Shown: positions 50,192 through 59,424, counted from the first letter of the stretch. The stretch is DNA of 64,000 nucleotides from Desulfobaccales bacterium (GCA_041648175.1 JBAZPO010000003.1:124001-188000), one strand, 5' to 3'. Notes: generated by a model not told the origin, from the letters alone. Numbers and translations: made by a program.

Positions 50192-50901
50192 AGGATGACT
50201 CCCGACCTGACCCGGCCGTGCCGCTGGAAAAACCTCAGGCCCACGTTGATCCCCAGGGCAATGAGCAGAAGGATAATTCCCAGGGCGATAGCCAGCTCAA
50301 ATTCGCCTTTATCGGTCTCTAAAGCGATGGTCGTGGTCATGACCCGGGTATAACCGGCAATGTTGCCCCCGACAATGAGGATGGCCCCCACCTCAGCCAT
50401 GACCCGGCCCAATCCAGCCATCACGCCCGCCATGATGCCGTAACGGGCCTCCCGTACCACTGCCATGACCTCTTGGAAGGGCGTGGCCCCCAGGGTGATG
50501 GCAGCCTGGCGGATCACCGGGTCCACCTTGACGATGGCGGCATGGGAGAGGGAAGCCACAATGGGAAAGACCAGGATAGCTTGAGCGATAATCATGGCGC
50601 TGGGGGTATAGAGCAGGCCGAAAAATCCCAGCGGGCCACTCCGGGACAGGATCAGGTAAAGGAAGAGCCCGACCACCACTGGAGGCAGGCCCATGCCGGT
50701 ATTCAGCAGGCTCATCACCAGGCCCCTGAAGGGCACTCGCCGCCAGGCCAAGGCAACCCCCAAGGGCAGACCCAGGAGCGTAGCGATCACCAGGGCCGAA
50801 CCCGAGACCTGCACGGAGAGGAGGATGATCTTGAAGAGCTCGGCGTTGATCGTGAAGATGAGCTTGAAGGCGCCGATAAACCCGTAGAGGATGGAGTGCA
50901 T
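50182..50901 (-). CDS. tupB: Tungstate ABC transporter permease (TupB-like)
   Basis: 239 residues with about five membrane helices and the permease cytoplasmic loop AAITLGATPFQEVMAVV, which carries the EAA-type coupling motif. The N-terminus MHSILYGFIGAFKLI is typical of TupB/CysT-type subunits. The adjacent receptor is of TupA type, so tungstate is the more likely substrate than sulfate or molybdate. It lies 56 bases downstream of the receptor gene and overlaps the ATPase gene. Confidence 0.87.
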   Translation of the reverse strand: MHSILYGFIGAFKLIFTINAELFKIILLSVQVSGSALVIATLLGLPLGVALAWRRVPFRGLVMSLLNTGMGLPPVVVGLFLYLILSRSGPLGFFGLLYTPSAMIIAQAILVFPIVASLSHAAIVKVDPVIRQAAITLGATPFQEVMAVVREARYGIMAGVMAGLGRVMAEVGAILIVGGNIAGYTRVMTTTIALETDKGEFELAIALGIILLLIALGINVGLRFFQRHGRVRSGVILWD

Positions 50902-50957
50902 AAGGAGATGGCGGGCAGGTCAAAGGCCGTGACCCTTGACCTGCCCTTAAGCCTTAA

Positions 50958-51773
50958 TTATTTGGCATTGGGAACAAACAGGGCATTCCCGTGCTTGTCT
51001 TTGAAAGACTTGATGGCATCCTGGCCTTCCGGGGAGATGAGCCAGTTGATGAACACCATGGCCTCTTTGTTTTTGACGTTTTTATGCTTTTCCGGGTTGA
51101 CGGCCATCACGCCGTACTGATTGAACAGCACGGGGTCGCCTTCCAGGACCACCACCATGTCCAGCTTGTCCTTGTCCTTGGTGGCCAGCCAAGTGCCGCG
51201 GTCGCTTAAGGTATAGGCCTGCTTTTCATTGGCCACCCGCTGGGTCTTTTCCATGCCCTGGCCGGCTTCCAGATACCATTTTTGGCCTTTTGGGTCAATC
51301 CCCGCGCCCTTCCAGACGGCCAGCTCTTTGATATTGGTGCCGGATTTGTCACCCCGGGAGACAAACGGGGAACCACTGGCCGCAATCTTCTTGAAGGCCT
51401 CGGCGGCGGACTTCAGACCCTTGATTTTGGCCGGGTCATTGGTAGGACCGATGATGACGAAATCGTTGTACATGACGTCGTGGCGATTCACGAAGTAACC
51501 CTCTTCGACGGCCTTTAATTCCAGAGACTTGGCATGGACGAAGACGACATCTGCGTCACCTCTCTTGCCGATTTCGATGGCGGCCCCGGTGCCCACCGCC
51601 ACCACGTCAACCTGGATACCGGTCTTTTTGGCGAAAATGGGCAGGATGTAATCAAACAAGCCCGAATTCTGGGTGCTGGTGGTGGAGGCGCATTTGATCC
51701 GGGTTTCAGCCGACACGCTTCCCGCCGCCACGACCACCGCTAATACTGTGAATACGCAGAGACCCTTCAACAT
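50958..51773 (-). CDS. tupA: Tungstate-binding periplasmic protein (TupA)
   Basis: 271 residues. A signal peptide ends near residue 22 (SVSAET). The TupA hallmark is the oxyanion-binding strand-loop CASTTSTQNSGLFDYILP followed by VVAVGTGAAIEIGKRGDADVVFVHAK; the second anion contact region is VSRGDKSGTN. This differs from ModA, whose loop is ASLTDAL-like. It delivers tungstate (by family with very high affinity) to TupB/TupC. The upstream molybdopterin enzyme in the same operon would be a direct consumer of the metal. Confidence 0.92.
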   Translation of the reverse strand: MLKGLCVFTVLAVVVAAGSVSAETRIKCASTTSTQNSGLFDYILPIFAKKTGIQVDVVAVGTGAAIEIGKRGDADVVFVHAKSLELKAVEEGYFVNRHDVMYNDFVIIGPTNDPAKIKGLKSAAEAFKKIAASGSPFVSRGDKSGTNIKELAVWKGAGIDPKGQKWYLEAGQGMEKTQRVANEKQAYTLSDRGTWLATKDKDKLDMVVVLEGDPVLFNQYGVMAVNPEKHKNVKNKEAMVFINWLISPEGQDAIKSFKDKHGNALFVPNAK

Positions 51774-51845
51774 CTTCGATCCTCCTTAATTAGACGATTT
51801 CCCGAGAAATGTCGCTGATCATTTCTATTCTTAAAGTTTGGAAGA

Positions 51846-53939
51846 CTAGGCCTTCTCAAGCTTATGGACCGTGACGAAATGCTCCTGTAAGGCCATGGCG
51901 CCGCCAGCCTGATCCCACATAGCTAGCCCTCCGACCATAAAATCGTTATCGGCCACTCCTTTGCCCCGGGCTCGGCTTTCGACGGGCAGGGTATGCCCGA
52001 AACCGTGGACCATGAAGACCGCGTCGGGGTGAATCATATCCGTCACCTTGGTCTTGATTCTACCTCGGTGGCCGTTGCTGGCCAGTTCCACCACCTCGCC
52101 GTCAGCGATTTTCAGTTCATCCGCTCGTTGCCGGTTGATCCACAGCACGTTTTCCGGCATCTGCTCCGACAACAGGGGATTATTGACGGTATGCCCCTGG
52201 GTGTGCACCGCGCAGCGCCCGAAGGTCAGGCGGAATTGCCCCGGACCTGGTGTGGCTGGAGATTCATACGGCAGCAAGGACGGAACCCCGGCCTTCTCCA
52301 GACGGTCGGTGATGATCTCGATTTTGCCGGAAGGGGTCTTGAAGCTGAGTTCCTCCCGGGAGCGATACTTCGGTTTTTCGGCCAGCGACACCATCCCCGT
52401 GGCCTCGAAATCCGCCATGGTGACCCCAGTGCCCTGGAGCTGATAGTCCCAGATATCATTGATGCTGTCGAAGACCAGGGGAGCAAGATCCAGGCGCCGG
52501 GCCAGCCCGCTTAAAATCTCCCAATCAGCCTTCGTGTCGAACGCGGGGTCCACGGCCCGCTGACGCAGAAAGAAGTATGGCTTGAGGCCGTTTTTACAAG
52601 CCAGGATGCTTTCCCGCTCCAGGTAGGGGGACAGGGGTAGCACCACGTCGGAGTACCAGGCCGTATCGGACCAACTGAAGGTGACGGATACCAGGAAATC
52701 CAGTTTATCAAAAATATTTTTCAAGGCGGCCGAATCCGGGTAGGCCATGAGGGGGTCATGACGATAGGCGATGTACGCCTTGACTGGGTAAGGGTCTTCG
52801 GTGGCGATGGCCTGAAAGGCCAGATGCAGCAAACCCGGGCCGCTGTCAAAATGGGAATACCGCCATCCCACGCCATCGGAGCGCTGGTCTTTCGGTTTGG
52901 GGACCAAATCCACCAGCTTTTTAAGGCCCTTGCGCCCCACGTCGCTGGGCTTGTTAGCCACCGGCAGCCCGCCCTTGGCCCCGATACTGCCCAACAGGGC
53001 GTTGATCAGGTAGGCGGTCCGGGACTGGTAAAAGGAGTTCTTATACCGGGCGTTCATCCAGCCGGGGTGCCAGATGACCGCGGGGCTGGCCTTGGCCAAG
53101 TCCTGGGCGAAGACACTGATTTCGGCGGCGTCAACGCCGGTTTCCGCCGCGGCCCATTCCGGGGTGTAGTCTTTGACAAAGGCCGCCAACTTATCCAGAT
53201 CGTGGATCCAGCGTTGGGCAAAGTCCACATCGTAGAGCTTGTGGGCCAGGAGTTCATGGATGATCGCCAGGTTTAAGGCATAGTCTGTGCCGGGACGGAC
53301 GAGGAGAAACCGGTCCGCCTTGGCGGCGGAGATATTGGCCCGGATGTCGATGACCGTCAGTTTGCAGCCTTTGGCCATGCCTTCCAACAGGTCATTTACT
53401 TCTTTGACGTTGATGGCCTCAAAGATATTGCGGGTCTGGAGGACCACGTGGCGGGCATTCTTATAGTCGTAGCCCACTTCTTTACGGCCGCCCCCGATGA
53501 CCGAGAGCGCCGCATGTTGCACATTACGGGCGCAGGCCGAATCGTGGTTGCAGTAATTAGGTGACCCCAGGCCCCGCATGAAGGCCTGGTACAGGTCCCG
53601 GAAGGGGCCACCACGGTCGGAGAAGAGCACCGTTTTCGCCCCGTATTTGTCCATGACGTCCTTGAGCCGCTCCGCAGTATAATCCAGGGCCTCATCCCAA
53701 CTTACCTGGCGCCACTTGCCCTCGCCCCGGGCGCCAGTGCGAATCATCGGATACTGTGGACGTTCCCGATCCTCGATGAGGGCAATGCCTGCTCCCCCCC
53801 GGGCGCAGAGGGCGCCTTCCATTCCGGCCGCATGAGGATTGCCTTGAATAAAGCTGATACGGTTTTCCCTCACCTCAACCTGAATGGGACACCGCACCGT
53901 ACACATGCCACAGATACTATAAACTTGCTTGCCGGCCAA
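51846..53939 (-). CDS. Molybdopterin (Mo/W) oxidoreductase, PhsA/PsrA-like
   Basis: 697-residue catalytic subunit of the DMSO-reductase superfamily. An N-terminal [4Fe-4S] site is formed by Cys10, Cys13, Cys17 and Cys45. Cys136 in NHDSACARN is at the position of the metal ligand used by thiosulfate/polysulfide reductase-like enzymes. The C-terminal cofactor-binding domain (about 575-690) includes TFGRCAVHTQGHTVNNPLL. There is no Tat signal, so this copy is cytoplasmic. No iron-sulfur or membrane subunit is adjacent. Starts at TTG 53937-53939 with AGGGAGA upstream. Lying between two tungstate receptor genes it may be a tungsten enzyme; substrate unknown. Confidence 0.88.
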   Translation of the reverse strand: MAGKQVYSICGMCTVRCPIQVEVRENRISFIQGNPHAAGMEGALCARGGAGIALIEDRERPQYPMIRTGARGEGKWRQVSWDEALDYTAERLKDVMDKYGAKTVLFSDRGGPFRDLYQAFMRGLGSPNYCNHDSACARNVQHAALSVIGGGRKEVGYDYKNARHVVLQTRNIFEAINVKEVNDLLEGMAKGCKLTVIDIRANISAAKADRFLLVRPGTDYALNLAIIHELLAHKLYDVDFAQRWIHDLDKLAAFVKDYTPEWAAAETGVDAAEISVFAQDLAKASPAVIWHPGWMNARYKNSFYQSRTAYLINALLGSIGAKGGLPVANKPSDVGRKGLKKLVDLVPKPKDQRSDGVGWRYSHFDSGPGLLHLAFQAIATEDPYPVKAYIAYRHDPLMAYPDSAALKNIFDKLDFLVSVTFSWSDTAWYSDVVLPLSPYLERESILACKNGLKPYFFLRQRAVDPAFDTKADWEILSGLARRLDLAPLVFDSINDIWDYQLQGTGVTMADFEATGMVSLAEKPKYRSREELSFKTPSGKIEIITDRLEKAGVPSLLPYESPATPGPGQFRLTFGRCAVHTQGHTVNNPLLSEQMPENVLWINRQRADELKIADGEVVELASNGHRGRIKTKVTDMIHPDAVFMVHGFGHTLPVESRARGKGVADNDFMVGGLAMWDQAGGAMALQEHFVTVHKLEKA

Positions 53940-53999
53940 AATTATTCTCCCTGGGCTAAATTGTGCTCAGTCCTCCTTAGCTTGCCACTCGGCAGCCGG

Positions 54000-54866
54000 T
54001 TAATGCACATACTGACGGGCGTAAGCGGCATCATTATAGAGTCCCTCGCCGTACCGGTCTTTGCCATAATCTTTGATGATCTGCTGGCCCGCCGGAGAGG
54101 CCACAAATGCGATAAACTTGGCCGCCAGCGCCGCTTGCGGGGTAGCGCCCTGGGGCTGGCAGAGGGCATGGTAGGTGTTTATCAACAGCTTGTCGCCCTT
54201 GTAAAGCACCTTGAGATTGGGCATATTCTTTTTCTCGGCCGCCCAGGTGCTGCTGTCCACCATGAAGTAGCCCTTCTCCTGGTCGGCTCGCTTCAGGGTG
54301 GCGGTCATAAAATCTTTGGTGACGATATACCAGGGTCCCTCCGGCTTGACGCCGGCCTCTTTCCAGATGGCCAATTCTTTCTTATGGGTGCCGGAATTGT
54401 CGCCCCGGGAGAAAAATTTTGCTTTGGCCGCGGCAATGCGGCGATAGGCGTCCAGGGCACTCTTGGCTTCAGCGATTTTGGCCGGATCGTTGGCCGGGCC
54501 GACTATATAGAATTCGTTGGAGCCGATAAGAGTGCGGTCAATGGCCCAGCCCTCCTGCACCGCCTGCTTTTCGGCGGCCGGGGCATGCACCATGATCATG
54601 TCGACTTGCTTTTCTTTGAGCAACTGGAGCGATTTTCCCGAACCGGCCTTAAGCCACTGGAGGGTAATCTTCCCCTGCATGGCCTTATCAAACCCTTCCC
54701 CCAGGGCCTTGAGCAGCCCCAACTCCCCGGGGCTGCCGGTGGCGAGCGTAAATTTTTCGGGACCGCTGCCATATACGCCGTTAAATGGAGCCGGGGCTGC
54801 CAGCGCTGCGAGAGACGCCAGTAATAAAATGAGACCCGCTACCGCTGCCAGAAATTTTTTCACCAT
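54000..54866 (-). CDS. Second TupA-like oxyanion-binding protein
   Basis: 288 residues with a signal peptide ending near residue 23. It keeps the receptor layout of TupA (LMVHAPAAEKQAV-like, EFYIVGPANDPAKI, FSRGDNSGTHKKELAIWKEAG) but differs in the first anion loop, where the Thr/Ser-rich TTSTQ is replaced by LATGSPGELGLL. This suggests a receptor with changed selectivity or one used for sensing, since only one permease/ATPase pair is encoded. GGGAGG lies close before the ATG. It is the first structural gene after the regulator and is followed by the molybdopterin enzyme 60 bases later. Confidence 0.82.
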   Translation of the reverse strand: MVKKFLAAVAGLILLLASLAALAAPAPFNGVYGSGPEKFTLATGSPGELGLLKALGEGFDKAMQGKITLQWLKAGSGKSLQLLKEKQVDMIMVHAPAAEKQAVQEGWAIDRTLIGSNEFYIVGPANDPAKIAEAKSALDAYRRIAAAKAKFFSRGDNSGTHKKELAIWKEAGVKPEGPWYIVTKDFMTATLKRADQEKGYFMVDSSTWAAEKKNMPNLKVLYKGDKLLINTYHALCQPQGATPQAALAAKFIAFVASPAGQQIIKDYGKDRYGEGLYNDAAYARQYVH

Positions 54867-54956
54867 GCCCCACCTCCCGTTATAGAAAATTTTTGAGTTT
54901 CTGATATGGCTATTCTTTTCAGGGAATATCCATGTCCAAAAAAATTTTGTCCGTAC

Positions 54957-55340
54957 TTAAAGCTTCTGGGTCTGAATCCACTCCCGGAAGGTGTCCACCA
55001 GACGCCAGAACTGGGCCACGATTTCCTCACCGGCAGGGGTGAGCCAGGCCCGGCCGCCATTTTTCCCGCCAAAGCTCCGGGACACCAGTTCTTCGCCCGC
55101 GAGCCGGTTCATTTCGGCTACCAGCGACCAGGCATGGCTGTAGGCCATATCCATGGACCGGGCTGCAGCCGCAATGGAGCCCAGCTCCCGGATGCGTTCC
55201 AGGAGCACCACCCGTCCCCAACTCAGGAAAGCCTCGCCGTCTTTTTCCAGCCAAAGGCGGCCCTTGATCTTAAACCCGGTGGGGGCGGGACTTTCGGCCA
55301 GGGCAGTGCCCCGGCCATGATCGGTTCTTTTTCTTGCCAT
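54957..55340 (-). CDS. ModE-type (LysR-family winged helix) regulator
   Basis: 127 residues. The single domain matches the ModE DNA-binding part: GRLWLEKDGEAFLSWGRVVLLERI, then the helix-turn-helix SIAAAARSMDMAYSHAWSLV and the wing region GGRAWLTPAGEEIV. The C-terminal molybdate-binding (TOBE) domains of full ModE are absent, as in many short ModE-like regulators next to mod/tup genes. It probably controls the tungstate operon directly downstream on the same strand. ATG 55340 is the better placed start; an in-frame ATG at 55376 would add 12 residues. Confidence 0.85.
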   Translation of the reverse strand: MARKRTDHGRGTALAESPAPTGFKIKGRLWLEKDGEAFLSWGRVVLLERIRELGSIAAAARSMDMAYSHAWSLVAEMNRLAGEELVSRSFGGKNGGRAWLTPAGEEIVAQFWRLVDTFREWIQTQKL

Positions 55341-55762
55341 GGCCTTATTCTTTTTAGAAAATAGCCAAAAATCCATTAAAAACCAAGGATTTTTTCTTCC
55401 CGGTTGCCAAGCCGCAAGATTTCAGATAGTTTTATATATATCCTAACTCTACTAACAGTCCCAAGCACTGCATTGGCATCTTCTCGATCACACCTTCTGG
55501 GCCATTAAATCTTAAGGTATACGGTGCTGTAGTCGTGGCGCTCTTTATTCCGCCAGGAGCCGGGAACGAGGGAAAATATTACTTGACTTTATTTTTACTA
55601 TAAGCTGAATATATGAGCAATATCAAAAGATTTTGGGATGAGCCCTGGTCCGGAGTCTATCCTTGGGGGAGGGAGGCCTTCCCGGGCCTGGGAACACACG
55701 GACGCGCTGCCGCAAGCGTTACTTCAGCTGTACCCTAATCCCCAAAAAATTCGCCTCAAGAG
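55341..55762. other. Divergent promoter region with possible small frameshifted ORF
   Basis: It separates the ModE-type gene (minus) from hpnN (plus). An AT-rich partial palindrome GTTTTATATATATCCTAAC lies at 55429-55447, about 90 bases before the ModE start, and could be a regulator site, but symmetry is weak. Near 55583 TTGACT is a -35-like element without a good -10. From 55613 a coding-like stretch runs up to the hpnN start (see findings). Confidence 0.45.
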
Positions 55763-58582
55763 TTGAGGAAGACTTTGCCTCTTCGCAAGCATGAAAAATC
55801 ATCCTGCGCCTCGTTAATGCGCGGGTTTAGACTGTGCGCCTGGCCCATCCTGATTGTGGCCGTGGTTCTGGCCGTGGCTTCAGTCTATTATACTTTTACC
55901 CACCTGACGGTCCGCACCAGCCGCAACGACCTGGTGGCCAGTAACCAGCGCCTTATCCAACAGAGCGAGAAGATGGACAAGGCCTTTGGGGGCCGTGACG
56001 GCATGGTGGTGGTGGTAGAGAACGGGCATCCCCGCCGGGCCATTAAGTTCGCCGAAGACTTGGCCACGGAGTTGCGGCGCTATCCTGAGCATTTTCCTGA
56101 ACTTTTCTATCATATCAACCCAGAGAGCTTCAAGCATTCGGCCCTCCTCTATCTGGACGACAAAGATCTCACCAAGATCAAAGATAGTCTTCTGGGGCAG
56201 CAAAGTCTGCTGTCGGGCCTGGCCGCCAACCCGAGCCTGCTCACCTTCTACCAGTTAGTGAATGACCAGATGGCCCGGGCCATGATCGGGGAACTCTTCA
56301 CTGGCTTTTTGGGTGAAAAGGAGAAAAAGGAACTACCGGATGTGTCCCTGCTGAATGCCTCTCTCCGGGGCCTGGTTGCCAGCCTGGAGGGTAAAAAACC
56401 CCAGAATTCCCTGTTCAGCAGCTTTTTCCCAAAGGAACTGAGCGACTTAGGCGACGCGGGCTACTTTTTCACCGATAATGACAAATTCCTTTTGTTCCTG
56501 GTGACGCCCAAAGGTGACGGTTATGCTTCCCGCAGTTTAGACCTGGCTCTCCTGCGCGACGTGGTGCATCGGGTCCAAGCCCGGTATCCCGGCTTGCAGG
56601 CGGGGGTGACCGGTCCTGACGCCCTGGAAGCCGACGAGATGCACAGTTCCATGCAAGACATCACCCTGGCCACTTGGCTATCCCTGGCCGGCCAGTTATG
56701 TCTGATGATACTGTTTTTCTGGAGTCTGAGGCGCACCCTGGTGGAGGGGTTTGTGCTCATCCTGGGTCTGTGTTGGACTTTTGGGCTAGTCACCCTGGTG
56801 GTGGGCCACCTCAACCTCCTCTCTCTGATTTTTGCGCCGTTAATGTTGGGACTCACCATTGACTACGGCATTCACTGGTTTTGCCGCCTGGAAGAAGAGG
56901 AAGGCGCCGCGGGCCATTGCAGCACCGAGGTATTAGCCTGCACGTTTCAGCGCTCGGCCCCGGGGATCGTCTACGCCGGTTTGGCTGCCGTTGTTTCCTT
57001 TGTGCCTCTGGCTTTTGTGGGCTTTAAGGGGCTGGCGGAATTGGGCATCATCCTCGCTATGGGCATCCTGGTGATGCTGATCGCCACCCTGGTCCTGGTG
57101 CCATCCCTGGTGATTATTACGGAAAAATGCACTCCGGGGGACTTCCCCCAGGAATGTCCGCCGCAACCCATACCGTTTCTGCATCTGCATTGGCGTCGGC
57201 CTGGTCTCATGGTCGCTCTGGGGGTGATGATTACGGCCCTTGGGGGGGTTGCTCTACACTATGTTCCATTCGATCTGAACCCCCTGCACCTGCAGAATCC
57301 TTCTGCCGAATCAGTGGTGTGGGAATACAAGCTCATCGAGGATTCCAAATACTCCACCTCATATGGCGCCCTGGCCACAGCCTCTCTCAAGGAACTTCAG
57401 GCCCGGAGCGAGGCCCTGAAAAAGCTGCCCACGGTCTCTCACGTAGAGTCAGTGCTCTCTTTTCTGCCTCATCAGGTAACGGAAAAACGTCAGATCCTCA
57501 GGGAGATGCTGCCGGTCATCCGCAGCATCAACTTCCCCGGGGCCCCGGCGGGATCCTCCGATCCCCAGAAGTTGGCCGGGATTTTGAGCCGGCTCAATTT
57601 TAAAATGGCTGAAGCCGTCAAGAACCTTGAAAAGGAGCAAGCGGCCACCAAGGAGCAGTTTGTGGAGACCCATCGGCTCATTAATCAGATTGTGCCGCGG
57701 CTTTTGGCCGACGATCCTCAATTGAACCGCCGCCTGGCAGACTATGGGAAGTATTTTTTCTCGGATCTGAGAGACACCTGGGACCAGTTCCGGGACTACG
57801 TCATATCGGGGTTGAATGCCCCGGTCCCCACTCTGGCGGACTTGCCCCGGCCAGTCCGACAACGCTTCGTCAGCCCTGATGGCTTGTACCTCATCCGGGT
57901 TTTTCCTTCGGAAGATACCTGGAATTTTGGCCCCCTGAAACGGTTTGTTAAAAGTCTCTGGAGTGTTGACCCTAATTCCGTCGGGGACCCGGTGCTCCTG
58001 TATAACTTCACTCTGGGGTTCCGAAATTCCATCCTCTGGGCTGCGGGCATGGCCTTATTGGCCATTGCCGTCATGCTGGTGCTGCTCTTCCGCAGCCTGA
58101 CAATGGCCCTGCTGGCGCTGATTCCTTTGCTGGTGGGCACGGGCCTCACCATTAACTTGATGTGGCTGCTCAACCTCCCGTTCAACCAGGCCAATGTCCT
58201 TTTCGTGCCGTTGGTTCTGGGGGAGGGGATTGAATTCGGGATCATTATTTTGGCCCGGTGGCGGTTGGAAGAATCGGCCAGGGCCATTACTCTGCCCGCC
58301 AGCACCGCCAAAGGGGTGGCCCTGGCGGCCTTGACCACGACCTTGGGGTTCGGGAGTCTGATGGTTTCAGGGCACCGGGGCACCTTCAGCTTGGGGCTGT
58401 TGGCAACCGTGGGCAGCCTGAGTGTGCTTGTGGCCTCTTTGAGTATCTTGCCGGCTTTCCTCCGCCTGGTGGAAAAGGGTTACAACCTCCAACCCTCGGT
58501 TAAGCCCTCTCTGGGCCTGGGACGCTGGTTGCATCGAATGATAAGGAAGAAAACCGATGAGAAGACCGCTCTGGATCTTTAG
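55763..58582 (+). CDS. hpnN: RND-superfamily lipid exporter, HpnN type
   Basis: 939 residues with two repeats of the RND plan: helix 1 (about 28-48), periplasmic domain (50-290), five helices (about 300-450), helix at about 485, second periplasmic domain (500-755) and a final helix bundle (760-905). The N-terminal region with THLTVRTSRNDLVASN and LLGQQSLLSGLAANPSLL resembles HpnN, which carries hopanoids to the outer membrane; sterol-sensing-like helices are present. TTG 55763 starts the frame and overlaps an upstream TGA; ATG 55817 is an alternative without ribosome-binding site. It overlaps the MlaC-like gene by 26 bases. No hopanoid synthesis genes are within the window, so the lipid is inferred. 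Confidence 0.82.
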   Translation: MRKTLPLRKHEKSSCASLMRGFRLCAWPILIVAVVLAVASVYYTFTHLTVRTSRNDLVASNQRLIQQSEKMDKAFGGRDGMVVVVENGHPRRAIKFAEDLATELRRYPEHFPELFYHINPESFKHSALLYLDDKDLTKIKDSLLGQQSLLSGLAANPSLLTFYQLVNDQMARAMIGELFTGFLGEKEKKELPDVSLLNASLRGLVASLEGKKPQNSLFSSFFPKELSDLGDAGYFFTDNDKFLLFLVTPKGDGYASRSLDLALLRDVVHRVQARYPGLQAGVTGPDALEADEMHSSMQDITLATWLSLAGQLCLMILFFWSLRRTLVEGFVLILGLCWTFGLVTLVVGHLNLLSLIFAPLMLGLTIDYGIHWFCRLEEEEGAAGHCSTEVLACTFQRSAPGIVYAGLAAVVSFVPLAFVGFKGLAELGIILAMGILVMLIATLVLVPSLVIITEKCTPGDFPQECPPQPIPFLHLHWRRPGLMVALGVMITALGGVALHYVPFDLNPLHLQNPSAESVVWEYKLIEDSKYSTSYGALATASLKELQARSEALKKLPTVSHVESVLSFLPHQVTEKRQILREMLPVIRSINFPGAPAGSSDPQKLAGILSRLNFKMAEAVKNLEKEQAATKEQFVETHRLINQIVPRLLADDPQLNRRLADYGKYFFSDLRDTWDQFRDYVISGLNAPVPTLADLPRPVRQRFVSPDGLYLIRVFPSEDTWNFGPLKRFVKSLWSVDPNSVGDPVLLYNFTLGFRNSILWAAGMALLAIAVMLVLLFRSLTMALLALIPLLVGTGLTINLMWLLNLPFNQANVLFVPLVLGEGIEFGIIILARWRLEESARAITLPASTAKGVALAALTTTLGFGSLMVSGHRGTFSLGLLATVGSLSVLVASLSILPAFLRLVEKGYNLQPSVKPSLGLGRWLHRMIRKKTDEKTALDL

Positions 58583-59147
58583 CCTGGCTCTGGCTGTTTT
58601 CTGGGTTTGGACCATGCCCGCCCGGGCGGAAAGTCCCACGGCTTACGCGCGGGGCATCCTGGATAAGGTCATGAGCCTGCAAAATGGCGCCGCCCTGTCC
58701 AGCCAGGCCAGGGCGAACGCCATTCACGGCATTATTGAGCGCAGCTTCGATTTTGCCATGATGGCCAAAAATTCGCTGGGCTCAACCTATGACAGCATCA
58801 GCGCGGGCCAGCGCCAGGACTTCACCAGCACCTTCAGCTACCTGTTCCAGGATTCTTACACTCGCCTGGTCCTCAACTTCCTCAAAAAGGAAAACATCCA
58901 GTATGGCGCCGAACGCCGGGAAGGCGATAGAGCCCAGGTAGCCACCACCATCGTACGCCCCAATGAGAACATTCCGGTAACCTATCTGATGCACGCGACC
59001 GGTCAAGGATGGATTCTCTATGATGTCATTGTGGATGGGGTCAGCATTCTGCATAATTACCAGACACAGTTCGGACAGGCCATCCGCACCAAGTCTTTCG
59101 GATTTCTCCTGAATAAAATGGAAGAACAGCGCCGCGCCCTTCAATAA
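58557..59147 (+). CDS. MlaC/HpnM-type periplasmic lipid-binding protein
   Basis: 196 residues with a signal peptide (about 1-22, ending in ARAES). The fold is that of MlaC/Ttg2D: IIERSFDFAMMAKNSLGSTY, then FSYLFQDSYTRLVLNFL, then VDGVSILHNYQTQFGQAI, the typical ending before the C-terminal helix. Such proteins carry single phospholipid- or hopanoid-like molecules across the periplasm. The 26-base overlap with hpnN and AAGGAAG in front of the ATG show tight co-expression, so it most likely works with that exporter. Confidence 0.85.
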   Translation: MRRPLWIFSLALAVFWVWTMPARAESPTAYARGILDKVMSLQNGAALSSQARANAIHGIIERSFDFAMMAKNSLGSTYDSISAGQRQDFTSTFSYLFQDSYTRLVLNFLKKENIQYGAERREGDRAQVATTIVRPNENIPVTYLMHATGQGWILYDVIVDGVSILHNYQTQFGQAIRTKSFGFLLNKMEEQRRALQ

Positions 59148-59424
59148 CTGCATGAGCCGGCTGCCGGCCCTTGTGCTCCATCCCCTTTGCTCTGTCTGCC
59201 GCACCACGGAAATATTGCCCGCATCAGCCACGTCTAGCGCTTTTTATTCTTTACTAAGTAAGTTGCGCTTTGCTACGGGCGGCATTGACATCGCTCAAAT
59301 TTTTCTTACCTTTCAAGACAAATCCCGGTTCAGCGGATCAGGAATCCCCTTGAAGCTGCAGGTGCCTTCACCACCCTAAGAAGTTGATGGCAATGCCGGG
59401 CTATTGACTGAAGGAGGAAGAGAG

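Noticed and set aside
55429..55447. ModE-box-like AT-rich sequence before the ModE-type gene
   Set aside because: Only the outer GTT/AAC bases are symmetric; the inner arms do not match a ModE box.
59152..59379. 75-codon open frame right after the MlaC-like gene
   Set aside because: No ribosome-binding site, unusual composition for the genome and no domain-like pattern.
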